This document shows positions 17,212 through 27,475 of a DNA stretch of 64,000 nt, piece by piece; position 1 is the stretch's first letter; every line of letters starts with the position of its first letter. The stretch is from the NCBI RefSeq assembly GCF_000269965.1, contig NC_017219.1, forward strand, positions 248,001 to 312,000. The letters run 5' to 3'. Under the pieces are notes generated by a model. That model was not told the origin of the DNA. It made no database searches and saw only the letters and a program-made list of their open reading frames with translations. The position numbers were made by a program, and so were the translations under genes. The stretch comes from Bifidobacterium longum subsp. infantis ATCC 15697 = JCM 1222 = DSM 20088 (lineage in GTDB: Bacteria; Actinomycetota; Actinomycetes; Actinomycetales; Bifidobacteriaceae).

Positions 17212-17393
17212 GCTGGACATGGATCGCAGTATTGATCGTATCATTGATTAAGATCCTAGGCGTAATCGCCGTATTCGTTCTGGTCTTCCTCATCGCGAGG
17301 AGTCTGATTCGCTACGCAAATTCCCTAAAGAAAGGAAGCGGTCCTTCAAAGCAGACAGCGGAAGACAAAAGAATCACTCTTCATGATCTATAA
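17208..17393 (+). CDS. Small single-pass membrane protein coupled to DUF2089
   Basis: The 61-residue protein has one long hydrophobic segment (about residues 4-32, IAVLIVSLIKILGVIAVFV) and a basic, Lys-rich tail. It is coupled to the DUF2089 gene by an ATGA overlap. It could be a membrane partner that tethers or controls the DUF2089 protein. No known family is recognised. Confidence 0.65.
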   Translation: MSWTWIAVLIVSLIKILGVIAVFVLVFLIARSLIRYANSLKKGSGPSKQTAEDKRITLHDL

Positions 17394-17537
17394 AAACGTC
17401 ACCAGATGTATCGAAGTCAAGATCGCATTATCGATGCCTTGCATGGCAGAGCACCTTATCCCCCTGGCGAATCGGACATTCGTGGTGCGTCCGCGGGGCG
17501 GAGCCGGTGTGTCCGTTGCGCTTCTTAGGCTGGAGCC

Positions 17538-18800
17538 ATGGATACGAATGTGATTATTGCGATTGTCGCCGTCGCCGTCATCGCGGCAATTCTGGTGATC
17601 GGCGGATGGTGGTTCGGCAAGAGCCGCAAGGCTGCCGTGGCCAAGTCCACCGAAGCCGCGAAAGCCAAGGCCGACGCCCGTCTTGCTGCGGAAGCGGAGT
17701 CGGCCGCATCTGATTCTTCCACGGTGAAGCCGTCCGTTGATTCCAATGTTGATGCAGCTGAAAAAGCTCCGGCTGAAAGTCAGCAGAAGTCCTCAGCTCA
17801 AGCTTCCTCTTCCGAAACGGCGGCTCCTGCACCAGCCACCGAAGCCAAGCCCGAACCGGTTCATGACACCCCCGAATCCGCCGGCACACGCATGCAGCGT
17901 CTTAAGGCGCGGCTGTCGAAATCCGGCAATCCGTTCGGCAAGGCCCTGTTCAACATTCTTGCGAAGGATCAGCTCTCCGAAGCCGATTGGGAAGACGTCG
18001 AAGACACCCTTCTGCTCGCCGATGTTGGCGCGGAAGCCAGCGAACAGCTCGTCGAGGAACTACGCAACGACGCCCGAATCGCAGGCCAGTCCGATCCGGC
18101 CGAAGTGCGCGCGGCGCTGAAAGACAAACTGCTCAAGCTCGTCGGTACTGACATCGACCGCCGGCTCAACGCCGACAAGGACGGCGCGAACAAGCCGAGC
18201 GTTGTCATCATGGTCGGTGTGAACGGCACCGGCAAAACCACCACCGCGGGCAAGCTTTCCCGCCTGCTTGTTTCCGAAGGCAAGCAGGTCATGATGGGCG
18301 CGGCCGACACCTTCCGCGCTGCCGCCGCCGACCAGCTCGAAACCTGGGGCGCACGCGTCAACGTGCCCGTCGTCCGCTCCGACAAGGACGGTGCCGACCC
18401 GGCATCCGTCGCCTTCGAGGCATCCGCCAAGGCCAAGGAAGCGAACGCGGACGTGCTCATCATCGACACCGCCGGCCGACTGCAGAACAAGTCGAACCTG
18501 ATGGACGAGCTCGGCAAGATCCGCCGCGTCACCGAAAAGAACCTGCCGGTGGACGAGGTGCTGCTCGTGCTCGACGCCACCACCGGCCAAAACGGCATGG
18601 CCCAGGCCAAGGTGTTCGCCGAAGCCATCGGCATTACCGGTGTGGTGCTCTCCAAGCTTGACGGTTCCGCCAAGGGCGGCATCGTGATCAGCGTGCAGAA
18701 GGAGCTCGGCGTGCCGGTCAAGCTCGTCGGTCTTGGCGAAGGTCCGGACGATTTGGCACCGTTCGATCCCGAAGGTTTCGTGGACGGCATTCTCGCGTAA
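17538..18800 (+). CDS. ftsY: Signal recognition particle receptor FtsY
   Basis: FtsY is the SRP receptor GTPase that docks ribosome-nascent chain complexes at the membrane. The 420-residue protein has an N-terminal membrane helix (about residues 4-27, an actinobacterial trait), an Ala/Glu/Ser-rich linker to about residue 115, and then the NG domain. G1 is GVNGTGKTTTAGKLSRLL (near residue 227). ADTFRAAAADQLETW, DTAGRLQNKSNLMDELGK and LSKLDGSAKGG complete the GTPase motifs. It is a single gene with its own terminator; ffh is not in this window. Confidence 0.97.
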   Translation: MDTNVIIAIVAVAVIAAILVIGGWWFGKSRKAAVAKSTEAAKAKADARLAAEAESAASDSSTVKPSVDSNVDAAEKAPAESQQKSSAQASSSETAAPAPATEAKPEPVHDTPESAGTRMQRLKARLSKSGNPFGKALFNILAKDQLSEADWEDVEDTLLLADVGAEASEQLVEELRNDARIAGQSDPAEVRAALKDKLLKLVGTDIDRRLNADKDGANKPSVVIMVGVNGTGKTTTAGKLSRLLVSEGKQVMMGAADTFRAAAADQLETWGARVNVPVVRSDKDGADPASVAFEASAKAKEANADVLIIDTAGRLQNKSNLMDELGKIRRVTEKNLPVDEVLLVLDATTGQNGMAQAKVFAEAIGITGVVLSKLDGSAKGGIVISVQKELGVPVKLVGLGEGPDDLAPFDPEGFVDGILA

Positions 18801-18850
18801 GCCAACGTCCACGTTGTGAGAGCGCAAAACGCACGACTTACCTATAAACC

Positions 18851-18886
18851 AAGCCCCGAATCATGCTCGAAACATGGTCGGGGCTT
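18851..18886 (+). terminator. ftsY terminator
   Basis: AAGCCCCGA (18851-18859) and TCGGGGCTT (18878-18886) form a 9-bp stem about 50 bp after ftsY. The apex can extend by pairing within TCATG/CATGG. Confidence 0.65.
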
Positions 18887-18951
18887 CGTCATATCCGTTG
18901 GAATCGCGCCAAAATTTCCTCGAGCGGTCGCACGTACGCTTCCAGCCACGC

Positions 18952-18982
18952 TTAACAATCGCGTAACTTGGCGTAACGAAAC
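18952..18982 (+). promoter_or_regulatory. Repeated GTAAC-type motif upstream of amtB
   Basis: TTAAC (18952), GTAAC (18963), GTAAC (18973) and GAAAC (18978) follow each other with steps of 11, 10 and 5 bp, about 130-155 bp before amtB. The 5-base units separated by six bases resemble the actinobacterial GlnR nitrogen-control box. I cannot tell whether this organism has GlnR. A small hairpin, CCCCC-ATAA-GGGGG (19018-19031), lies between the motif and the gene. Confidence 0.4.
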
Positions 18983-19107
18983 CAAAACGAGACCGGTTTT
19001 AACTGACAAACTGTTAGCCCCCATAAGGGGGACGGTATTGTAGAGACAAATAAGACGCCGGCCGCACAAAGCCCCCGGTGCCATGAACGAAAGAGAGGGA
19101 GGTAGAC

Positions 19108-20743
<1,636 letters not shown>

Positions 20744-20785
20744 TAACACAGACGTCCATGCCTAGAAGGGGATGGACTGCATAGG

Positions 20786-20829
20786 AAAGGTCCCCGCTCG
20801 CCGCGAATTGACGCCGTGCGGGGACCTTT
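20786..20829 (+). terminator. Terminator abutting the glnD start
   Basis: AAAGGTCCCCGC (20786-20797) and GCGGGGACCTTT (20818-20829) form a 12-bp stem followed by T residues. It ends only about 6 bases before the first ATG of glnD, so it lies where the glnD ribosome site should be. It could attenuate transcription into glnD or make its translation depend on readthrough. Confidence 0.8.
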
Positions 20830-20835
20830 TTGGCA

Positions 20836-22677
20836 ATGAAAGATGAAGCAATGACTTCAGCAGTCGATGGCTTGAAACAACGATTCATGGATATGAGCCA
20901 GCCGGATGACGACGGCGTCTACCGGAATGGTGCGACCAAGCGCAAAGCTCGCACGGAACTGGCCATGCAATGCCTCACGGAGCTGTGGAATGCGGCCTGC
21001 AAGGATGTCTCTTTCCCTGTGCCCGACTCCGGCATCGGCTTCGCCGCGGTAGGCTCGCTGGCACGTGGCCAACTGGGCCCCAGCTCCGACCTCGACCTGG
21101 TCATCATCTACGAGCCTCGCACGTTGAACGACCAGCAGCTCAACGAGTTGGCCAACAAACTCTGGTACCCGCTATGGGACAGCGGTCTGGACCTCGACCA
21201 CTCCATCCGCACGCGCGCCCAATGCGAGGAAGTCACCGACCATGACCTTCCCGCCGCCATGGGCTGGCTGGACGTGAAGCCCATCGCCGGCGACACCGCT
21301 CTGATCACCACCACCGCCACATCCATCCTCGAACGCTGGCGCAAGGCCGCCCGCAAGCGCCTGCCCGAACTGCTCGACTCCGCCAAAGCCCGACTCGACG
21401 AATTCGGCCGGCTCCAATACGTCAATCAGCCCGACATCAAGGAGGCCCGTGGGGGTTTGCGCGATGCGGTGCTCGTCTCCGCGCTCGCCGCCTCATGGCT
21501 GGCCGACCGCCCGCACGGCATCTACGACGAAGCCGTGGAACGTCTGCTCGACGTACGCGACTGCATCCATCTGGTGGCCGGCAAGGACACCAACCTGATG
21601 CTGACGCCCTATCAGGCCAAAGTAGCTGTCATGCTTGGCCTCGCCGATCCGACTTGGCCCGAAAACGAGCGTGCCGCCTACTCGATCGACGATTTGCAGA
21701 CACTGCTTGCCCGTATCGGCCGGCGCATCTCCTTCTCGCTTGATTCCACCGCATCCCGCGCCGAACATTCGCTGACCCACGAAAAGCCGCGATTCGCGTT
21801 CTTCCAGATGTTCTCTCAGCGTTCTGGCGGCAAGCGCGAAGCCCCGCAATTCGACGTGGTGGCTCCCGGCGTGGCCAAGCACGAAGGCGAATTGGTGTTG
21901 GCGCCCGGTGCCGAGCCTGCCAAGGATGCCAAGCTGGCATCGCGTATGGCCGTGGCGGCCGGCGAATTCGGTTTGCCCATCAACCCGTCTACCTTGGTTA
22001 ATCTGAAGCGTTGCCCGATTCACGACAACCAGTGGGATGACGAATCGCGCGAGCTGTTTATTCGTCTGCTTGCATGCGGGCCGAATCTTATGGAAGTGTG
22101 GGAGAGCATCGACTTCGTGGACATTCCGGGTCGATGGATGCCGGAATGGCTCGGCGTCCGCAACCGTCCGTCCGCCTCGGCCGCCCACCGATACACCATC
22201 GATCGGCATATGGTGGAGGTCACGTCGCGTCTGGGGCGCGAGACACCGTCCGGTGGACGGTACGATGACGATCATTTCAAGGCGTTGCTGTTGGCCGGTA
22301 TTACCCATGACATCGGCAAGCGCGCGTTCGTGGCCGATCACGCCGCCGAGGGTGCCCGCCATGTGCCGGTGATTCTCAAGCGTATGGGCTACGCGCCGGA
22401 CATCGTCGACTGGGCCACCGTGCTGGTGCGTGAGCATTTGACGCTATCCGAATTTGCCACGGGTAAGGACCCTTATGATCCGGCCGTGGCGGAGGAGTTG
22501 GCCGACCGTTTGCACCACGACAAGATGCTGTTGGATATGCTGTTCGACCTGACCCGGGCCGACGGCTCCTCGCTCGGTGCCACCGCCGGTGAGACCATCA
22601 CCAAGCAATACGGCTGGTCCAAGTGGCGCGAACAAATCGTGCGCGGCATGTATTCCGCCGCCCGCGCCGCGATGTAA
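20836..22677 (+). CDS. glnD: PII uridylyl/adenylyltransferase GlnD, short form
   Basis: The N-terminal nucleotidyltransferase motif GSLARGQLGPSSDLDLVIIY (near residue 75) and the HD motif AGITHDIGKRAFVADHAAEG (near residue 490) identify GlnD, which modifies and demodifies PII. The protein has 613 residues and stops soon after the HD domain, so it lacks the C-terminal ACT repeats that sense glutamine in longer homologues. It follows amtB and glnB. ATG at 20836 or 20851 are possible starts; neither has a strong ribosome site because of the terminator just upstream. Confidence 0.93.
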   Translation: MKDEAMTSAVDGLKQRFMDMSQPDDDGVYRNGATKRKARTELAMQCLTELWNAACKDVSFPVPDSGIGFAAVGSLARGQLGPSSDLDLVIIYEPRTLNDQQLNELANKLWYPLWDSGLDLDHSIRTRAQCEEVTDHDLPAAMGWLDVKPIAGDTALITTTATSILERWRKAARKRLPELLDSAKARLDEFGRLQYVNQPDIKEARGGLRDAVLVSALAASWLADRPHGIYDEAVERLLDVRDCIHLVAGKDTNLMLTPYQAKVAVMLGLADPTWPENERAAYSIDDLQTLLARIGRRISFSLDSTASRAEHSLTHEKPRFAFFQMFSQRSGGKREAPQFDVVAPGVAKHEGELVLAPGAEPAKDAKLASRMAVAAGEFGLPINPSTLVNLKRCPIHDNQWDDESRELFIRLLACGPNLMEVWESIDFVDIPGRWMPEWLGVRNRPSASAAHRYTIDRHMVEVTSRLGRETPSGGRYDDDHFKALLLAGITHDIGKRAFVADHAAEGARHVPVILKRMGYAPDIVDWATVLVREHLTLSEFATGKDPYDPAVAEELADRLHHDKMLLDMLFDLTRADGSSLGATAGETITKQYGWSKWREQIVRGMYSAARAAM

Positions 22678-22710
22678 ACGGAATCGCCCAGCGCTTTGCG
22701 CGGCCGATAC

Positions 22711-24156
22711 CTACTTCATCCATGCGTCCGAACGCATGCGCAGCCCGTTGGACAGGCCGCGCCCGCCCATGAGCACCACGTTGAACGCGGCCCAGAGTAC
22801 GGCGGTACGCATCAGGTCGCTCGTCAGCGCCGGCGTCACCATATTGGCCAGTATGAGTATGAGCGTCACATACACCACGGCGGTCAGCGTGCATGTGACG
22901 GCCAGATAGCGGTAGTCGCGCGCGCCGATAAGAATGCCGTCGATTGCCATCATCCAGCCTTGCAGCGGGAAGAAGATGCCCATCGTCACCATGCCGATGG
23001 CAATCAGCGTCTGAATATGTGGCGTAGGGGAGAAGAAGTGCCCGGCGAACAGGCCGACTACCGCAAAAGCCGTGCCGATTACCGCGCCGGTGACCAGTCC
23101 CGCACGCCCGGTCGCCCGCGTCAGCCGCCGCGCCTGCTGCACGCTGCCAGCGCCCAGCGTTGTGGCCACCAGCGTCTGGCCGGCGATGCCCACGGAATCC
23201 AGCATGTTCATCGCAAAATTCCAAGAGGAGTTCACAGCCTGAAACCCGGCCAACACGGCAGTACCCATGCGCGCGGCACAGGCGACCGTAGTCACCATGG
23301 CCGCACGAATCGCCAATGTGCGAATGAACAATGGCAGTCCGTCGCCCCCGGCTGCCGCAATACCGGCCAAACGAGGCCGCAGACTCGCACCATCCGCCCG
23401 GGACCACAGAATGGCGGGGATTACCAGGAACAGCCCCATGAACCACTGAGCCACCAGCGTCGCCACTCCGGAGCCGGCAATGCCCCAATTCAGCACAATA
23501 ACGAACAACACATCAAGCACCGTGTTCACCACCGCGCCGCCCACCGCAGCGATCAGCGTGATACGAACCTTCTGCAAACCTCGGAAAATGCCGTTCGCCG
23601 CATATACCATCAGCATGCCTGGCGCGCCCAGCACGATTGCGCGCGTATAGGTCACGGCTTGTTCCAATACTTCGCCCTGACCGCCCAGTGCCCGGCATAA
23701 TGGCTCGGCAGCCGCGAACAATCCCAATCCCAGCACGGTGCCGATACTCAAGGCCAGCCACAGGCCGTCAATGCCTGCCTGCAGTCCCTCGCGACGACGA
23801 CCAGCTCCCAGCAGGTGCGCCACCTGCGCAGTGGTCGAGTAGGCCAGGAATATGCATAGTCCGACTGCCGTGAGGATGATGGTGGAGCCGATTGACAGGC
23901 CGGCCAACGCCGCATCCCCGATATGGCCGACGATGGCTGTGTCGATAAGGACGAAGGTCGGTTCGGCGATGAGCTGGCCGAAGGTCGGCAGGGCCAGCGC
24001 CACGATCCGGCGGTTGGTGGAGCGGGCGTCGGTCGGGCCGTTGCTGGTGTTTGTGTTTGCGCCGGCATGCGGGGTTCCGAAGCCATCGCGGCGTGTGGTA
24101 TCGCCGGAACTGGTGGCTTTGGCGTCGGAAGAGTCTATATGCACGCTCACACGCAT
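22711..24156 (-). CDS. MATE-family efflux transporter
   Basis: The 481-residue protein has 12 membrane helices and the MatE-type core: FGQLIAEPTFVLIDTAIVGH, LGAGRRREGLQAG and the central GFQAVNSSWNFAMNMLD. It belongs to the DinF-like side of the family. A drug or cationic metabolite is exported in exchange for sodium or protons. ATG at 24156 is chosen; the open frame to 24306 would read through the DnaA-box-like cluster. It is divergent from dnaB. Confidence 0.9.
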   Translation of the reverse strand: MRVSVHIDSSDAKATSSGDTTRRDGFGTPHAGANTNTSNGPTDARSTNRRIVALALPTFGQLIAEPTFVLIDTAIVGHIGDAALAGLSIGSTIILTAVGLCIFLAYSTTAQVAHLLGAGRRREGLQAGIDGLWLALSIGTVLGLGLFAAAEPLCRALGGQGEVLEQAVTYTRAIVLGAPGMLMVYAANGIFRGLQKVRITLIAAVGGAVVNTVLDVLFVIVLNWGIAGSGVATLVAQWFMGLFLVIPAILWSRADGASLRPRLAGIAAAGGDGLPLFIRTLAIRAAMVTTVACAARMGTAVLAGFQAVNSSWNFAMNMLDSVGIAGQTLVATTLGAGSVQQARRLTRATGRAGLVTGAVIGTAFAVVGLFAGHFFSPTPHIQTLIAIGMVTMGIFFPLQGWMMAIDGILIGARDYRYLAVTCTLTAVVYVTLILILANMVTPALTSDLMRTAVLWAAFNVVLMGGRGLSNGLRMRSDAWMK

Positions 24157-24203
24157 ATCACGCCTGACTACATTGCGCAAGCACCTGTTGTGGACGCGGA
24201 ATG

Positions 24204-24307
24204 TTATCCCCAGACTATCCACTAAGTTATCCCCAGTATGTGGATAACTTAGTGGATTATCCCCAGAATTATCCCCAAAATGTGGATAACTTATTTTTCT
24301 ATCCACA
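24204..24307. promoter_or_regulatory. Cluster of DnaA-box-like sequences upstream of dnaB
   Basis: Within 104 bp there are two perfect DnaA boxes on the minus strand (TGTGGATAA at 24239-24247 and 24281-24289) and a one-mismatch box on the plus strand (CTATCCACA, 24299-24307). Four copies of TTATCCCCA (24204, 24227, 24257, 24269) add to them, and CTATCCACT is at 24215. ATCCACTAAGTTATCC (24217-24232) and its exact complement (24242-24257) form a 16-bp stem. The cluster is in the divergent region between the MATE gene and dnaB. It may bind DnaA to control dnaB or act as a titration or replication site. Confidence 0.7.
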
Positions 24308-24430
24308 TTTTGCTTTCTGCGTGTCGCGGCGCTGACTCATAGGTGAATGAGAAATGAACCGATGCGGGCAGCCGTTTCGTTTCCACGCGATATCGTTCAC
24401 CCGCCACGCCACATCCTATACTTGAAAGCT

Positions 24431-25891
24431 ATGGCAGAAGGAAGTGAACACTCGTATCAGAATGGGTTCGGCGGTGGCTTGGATCGTGGCGATCGTGGCG
24501 ACCGCGCGGGCCGGGGCGGCGCACAGACGTCGGCGGCGGCCGGCGACCCGATTTTCGACCGTGTGCCCCCGCATGATGACGACGCGGAAATGGCCGTGCT
24601 CGGCGGCATGCTGATGAGTAAGGATGCCATCGGCGAGGTCTCGCAGACCATTGACGTCACCGATTTCTACCAGCCCAAGCATCAGACGATCTATAACGCG
24701 ATCATCGATCTGTTTTCCGCCAGTCAGCCGGTGGACGTGGTGCTCGTGGCCAACCAGCTGTTGGCGGATGGCAACCTCGACAAGGTCGGCGGCGCGGACT
24801 ATCTGCACAGCCTCGTCGCATCCGTACCGACCGCCGCCAATGCCATGTACTACGCGGAAATCGTCCATCAGCGGGCCATTTTGCGCAATGTGATCGCCGC
24901 CGGCACCAAAATCGCCCAGCTCGGTTATTCCGCCGAGGGGTCGCAGGCCGAGGACGTGGTTAACCTCGCCCAGTCCGAGATCTACGAGATGTCGATGGGC
25001 AAGGTGCGTCAGGACTATGCCGCCATCGGCCCGGTGGTCCACGACGCGCTCGACCAGCTGGACAAACTGCAGCAGGGTCTCGTCAACAAGGGCGTGCCGA
25101 CCGGATTCCGCGACATCGACGACGTGACCCAGGGCCTGCAGCCCGGACAGATGGTCGTCGTCGCAGGACGTCCGGCCATGGGTAAGTCCACACTCGGCAT
25201 CGACTTCGCCCGAGCCGCCGCGTTGCACCACAACATGACTTCCGTGGTCTTCAGCTTGGAGATGAGCAAGGTGGAACTCGCCCAGCGCATCATTTCCGCC
25301 GAAACCAATATTCCGATGGCCGCCCTGCGCCGCGCCGACGACATCACCCCCGAACGCTGGAACACCCTGAACCAGTTCTGGACCAAGATGCAGAACGCGC
25401 CGCTGTTCATTGACGACAGCCCGAACATGAGCCTCATGGAGATCCGCGCGAAATGCCGTCGCCTGAAGCAGACCAACGATCTGAAGCTCGTGGTCATCGA
25501 CTACCTGCAGCTCATGACCTCGGGCAAGGCCGTGGAATCCCGCCAGCAAGAGGTATCCGAATTCTCCCGTGCCCTGAAGCTCTTGGCCAAGGAACTCGAA
25601 GTGCCGGTTGTGGCCTTGTCCCAGCTGAACCGTGGCCCGGAAATGCGTAACGACAAGAAGCCGCAGCTCTCCGATTTGCGTGAATCCGGCTCAATCGAAC
25701 AGGACGCCGACGTGGTGTTCCTGGTCCACCGCCCTGACTTCTACGACAAGGAAGACCGCCCCGGCGAGGCCGATATCATCATGGCCAAGCACCGTAACGG
25801 CCCGACCGAAACCTTCCACCTCGCCTTCCTCGGTGCCACGTCCAAATTCAAGGACATGCCGCAGGACTACAACAGCAATCAGGGGGTGTGA
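24431..25891 (+). CDS. dnaB: Replicative DNA helicase DnaB
   Basis: DnaB is the hexameric 5'-3' helicase of the replication fork. From ATG at 24431 it has 486 residues: a Gly/Arg-rich N-terminal tail, the N-terminal helical domain from VPPHDDDAEMAVLGGML, and the RecA-like domain. That domain has Walker A GRPAMGKSTLGIDFA, SLEMSKVELAQRI, Walker B LVVIDYLQLM and SQLNRGPEMR. No intein is present in the ATPase domain. The frame extends upstream to 24347 but the start at 24431 matches the family. The murT gene starts in an ATGA-type overlap at its stop. Confidence 0.97.
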   Translation: MAEGSEHSYQNGFGGGLDRGDRGDRAGRGGAQTSAAAGDPIFDRVPPHDDDAEMAVLGGMLMSKDAIGEVSQTIDVTDFYQPKHQTIYNAIIDLFSASQPVDVVLVANQLLADGNLDKVGGADYLHSLVASVPTAANAMYYAEIVHQRAILRNVIAAGTKIAQLGYSAEGSQAEDVVNLAQSEIYEMSMGKVRQDYAAIGPVVHDALDQLDKLQQGLVNKGVPTGFRDIDDVTQGLQPGQMVVVAGRPAMGKSTLGIDFARAAALHHNMTSVVFSLEMSKVELAQRIISAETNIPMAALRRADDITPERWNTLNQFWTKMQNAPLFIDDSPNMSLMEIRAKCRRLKQTNDLKLVVIDYLQLMTSGKAVESRQQEVSEFSRALKLLAKELEVPVVALSQLNRGPEMRNDKKPQLSDLRESGSIEQDADVVFLVHRPDFYDKEDRPGEADIIMAKHRNGPTETFHLAFLGATSKFKDMPQDYNSNQGV

Positions 25892-27375
25892 TGATGGCAA
25901 GCAACGTTTCACGCGATGTTTCGCAAGACCAATCGTCCGTGGCACAGGCCCGCAAACCGTGGTATGCGTTCGCCACCGTGGCCGCAGGCCGCTTCGTGCG
26001 GTTTGCATCCCGCGTCACCAAACATGGCGGTTCGGCTTTGCCCGGCAAAGTCGTAGAAAAGATTGACCCTGGCTTCCTGACCCGTACGCTCGGGCAGTTG
26101 CCGCTTGGCGTGGTATTGGTGTCCGGCACGAACGGCAAGACCACCACCACCCGCATGGTCGCCTCGATGCTCTCCGATCTGGGATTGAAGGTGTTCACCA
26201 ATCCGACCGGCTCGAACTTCGTGCGCGGCGTGGTTTCCGCACTGCTTACCGAGGTCACGCTCGGCGGCAAATTGGACGCGGACATCGCCGTACTTGAGCT
26301 CGATGAGGCGTACGCCGTCCACTTCGTCAAGCAGGTCAAGCCCCGTTATGCGTTGCTGCTGAACGTGATGCGCGATCAGCTTGACCGATTCGGTGAAATC
26401 GACACCACGGCCAAACTGCTCAGCCATGTGGCTGCGGCGACTACCGGCACTGTGGTACTGAACCGCGAGGACCCGCGTATCGCCGCGCTCGCCGCGAAGG
26501 CCCCGGCTGGCACCACAGTGCGATACTTCGGCCTCGCCGACGATTTGCGCCACTATTTCCCGTCCGATGACGACATGGCCACGACCGTGTCGGTGGAAGG
26601 TGTGGCCGGGCCGCTCCCTTCAGTCAGTACTCCCCTCAGTCCGCTTCGCGGACAGCTCCCCTCGGAGAGGGAAGCTGCCGCAGGCATGGCAGAACTCCCC
26701 GCTGACGTGACACTTACCGCCGTGGGCGACCACAAGGCCACCTTCCAGATGGACGGCCAGGACTACGCCACCGACGTCAAACTTGAAGGCGTCTACAACT
26801 TGTACAACGCGGCCGCCGCGCTCGCCGTGGTACGTGCGGTGATGCAAGACAATGCCGCCGCATCCAAGGCCACCGCCGCAGCCAACGCCTGCGCCGTGTC
26901 CGCCGACGAGCTCATCGCCGCCGTTTCCCGCGTCACGCCGGCTTTCGGCCGTGGCGAGGTCATCGACATCAACGGTTCCCCGGTCGAACTGCTGCTGGTC
27001 AAGAACCCGATGGGCTTCCGCCTCTCGCTCGCCAGCTTCGACCCGGCCAACGCGGACACCATGATCGCCATCAACGACGAATATGCCGACGGCCGCGACA
27101 TGAGCTGGCTATGGGACGTGGACTTCACCTCTTTGCGCGCGTCCGGTGTCGCCATGGTCTCCGGCGTGCGCGCCTGGGACATGGCACTGCGCTTGGGGTA
27201 TGACCAAGTGCCAGTCGCCGATACGAACACCGACCTCGAACAGGCCGTCACCGCATTCGTCAACGCCAATCCCGGCACACGCAAGCACATCTACTGCACC
27301 TACACCGCCATGCTCAAAACCCGCGCCGTACTGGGCCGCATCACCGAAGTACGGGACGCTGGCGTGGGCAAGTAA
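25891..27375 (+). CDS. murT: Lipid II isoglutaminyl synthase, MurT subunit
   Basis: MurT with GatD amidates the D-Glu of lipid II. The 494-residue protein has a Mur-ligase central domain (VLVSGTNGKTTTTRMVASML near residue 80, LLLNVMRDQLDRFGEIDTTA) and the C-terminal DUF1727 domain (LLVKNPMGFRLSLASF). The four-Cys zinc ribbon typical of MurT in Firmicutes is not seen. About 27 residues (about 240-266) are encoded by a REP-like sequence that is also found at 58586-58613, so this stretch is probably an inserted, tolerated loop. It starts at the dnaB stop (GGGGGTG ribosome site); gatD follows after 100 bp. Confidence 0.92.
   Translation: MMASNVSRDVSQDQSSVAQARKPWYAFATVAAGRFVRFASRVTKHGGSALPGKVVEKIDPGFLTRTLGQLPLGVVLVSGTNGKTTTTRMVASMLSDLGLKVFTNPTGSNFVRGVVSALLTEVTLGGKLDADIAVLELDEAYAVHFVKQVKPRYALLLNVMRDQLDRFGEIDTTAKLLSHVAAATTGTVVLNREDPRIAALAAKAPAGTTVRYFGLADDLRHYFPSDDDMATTVSVEGVAGPLPSVSTPLSPLRGQLPSEREAAAGMAELPADVTLTAVGDHKATFQMDGQDYATDVKLEGVYNLYNAAAALAVVRAVMQDNAAASKATAAANACAVSADELIAAVSRVTPAFGRGEVIDINGSPVELLLVKNPMGFRLSLASFDPANADTMIAINDEYADGRDMSWLWDVDFTSLRASGVAMVSGVRAWDMALRLGYDQVPVADTNTDLEQAVTAFVNANPGTRKHIYCTYTAMLKTRAVLGRITEVRDAGVGK
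26632..26672 (+). repeat. REP-like sequence inside murT
   Basis: CCCTCAGTCCGCTTCGCGGACAGCTCCC-type sequence at about 26633-26660 is identical over 28 bases to the right arm of the intergenic palindromic element at 58586-58613. It is followed by CCTCGGAGAGGG, a small hairpin. It is translated in frame as PLSPLRGQLPSEREA inside murT. Confidence 0.8.
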
Positions 27376-27475
27376 CCACCCTCTAGCGCCCGCGCGCCAC
27401 CTCTCGCCTGCGGGAGGACATGGTGAGGAATAAGACTTCCCCTTAGCGGGAAGACATCGACAAGGAGAACGCGAC

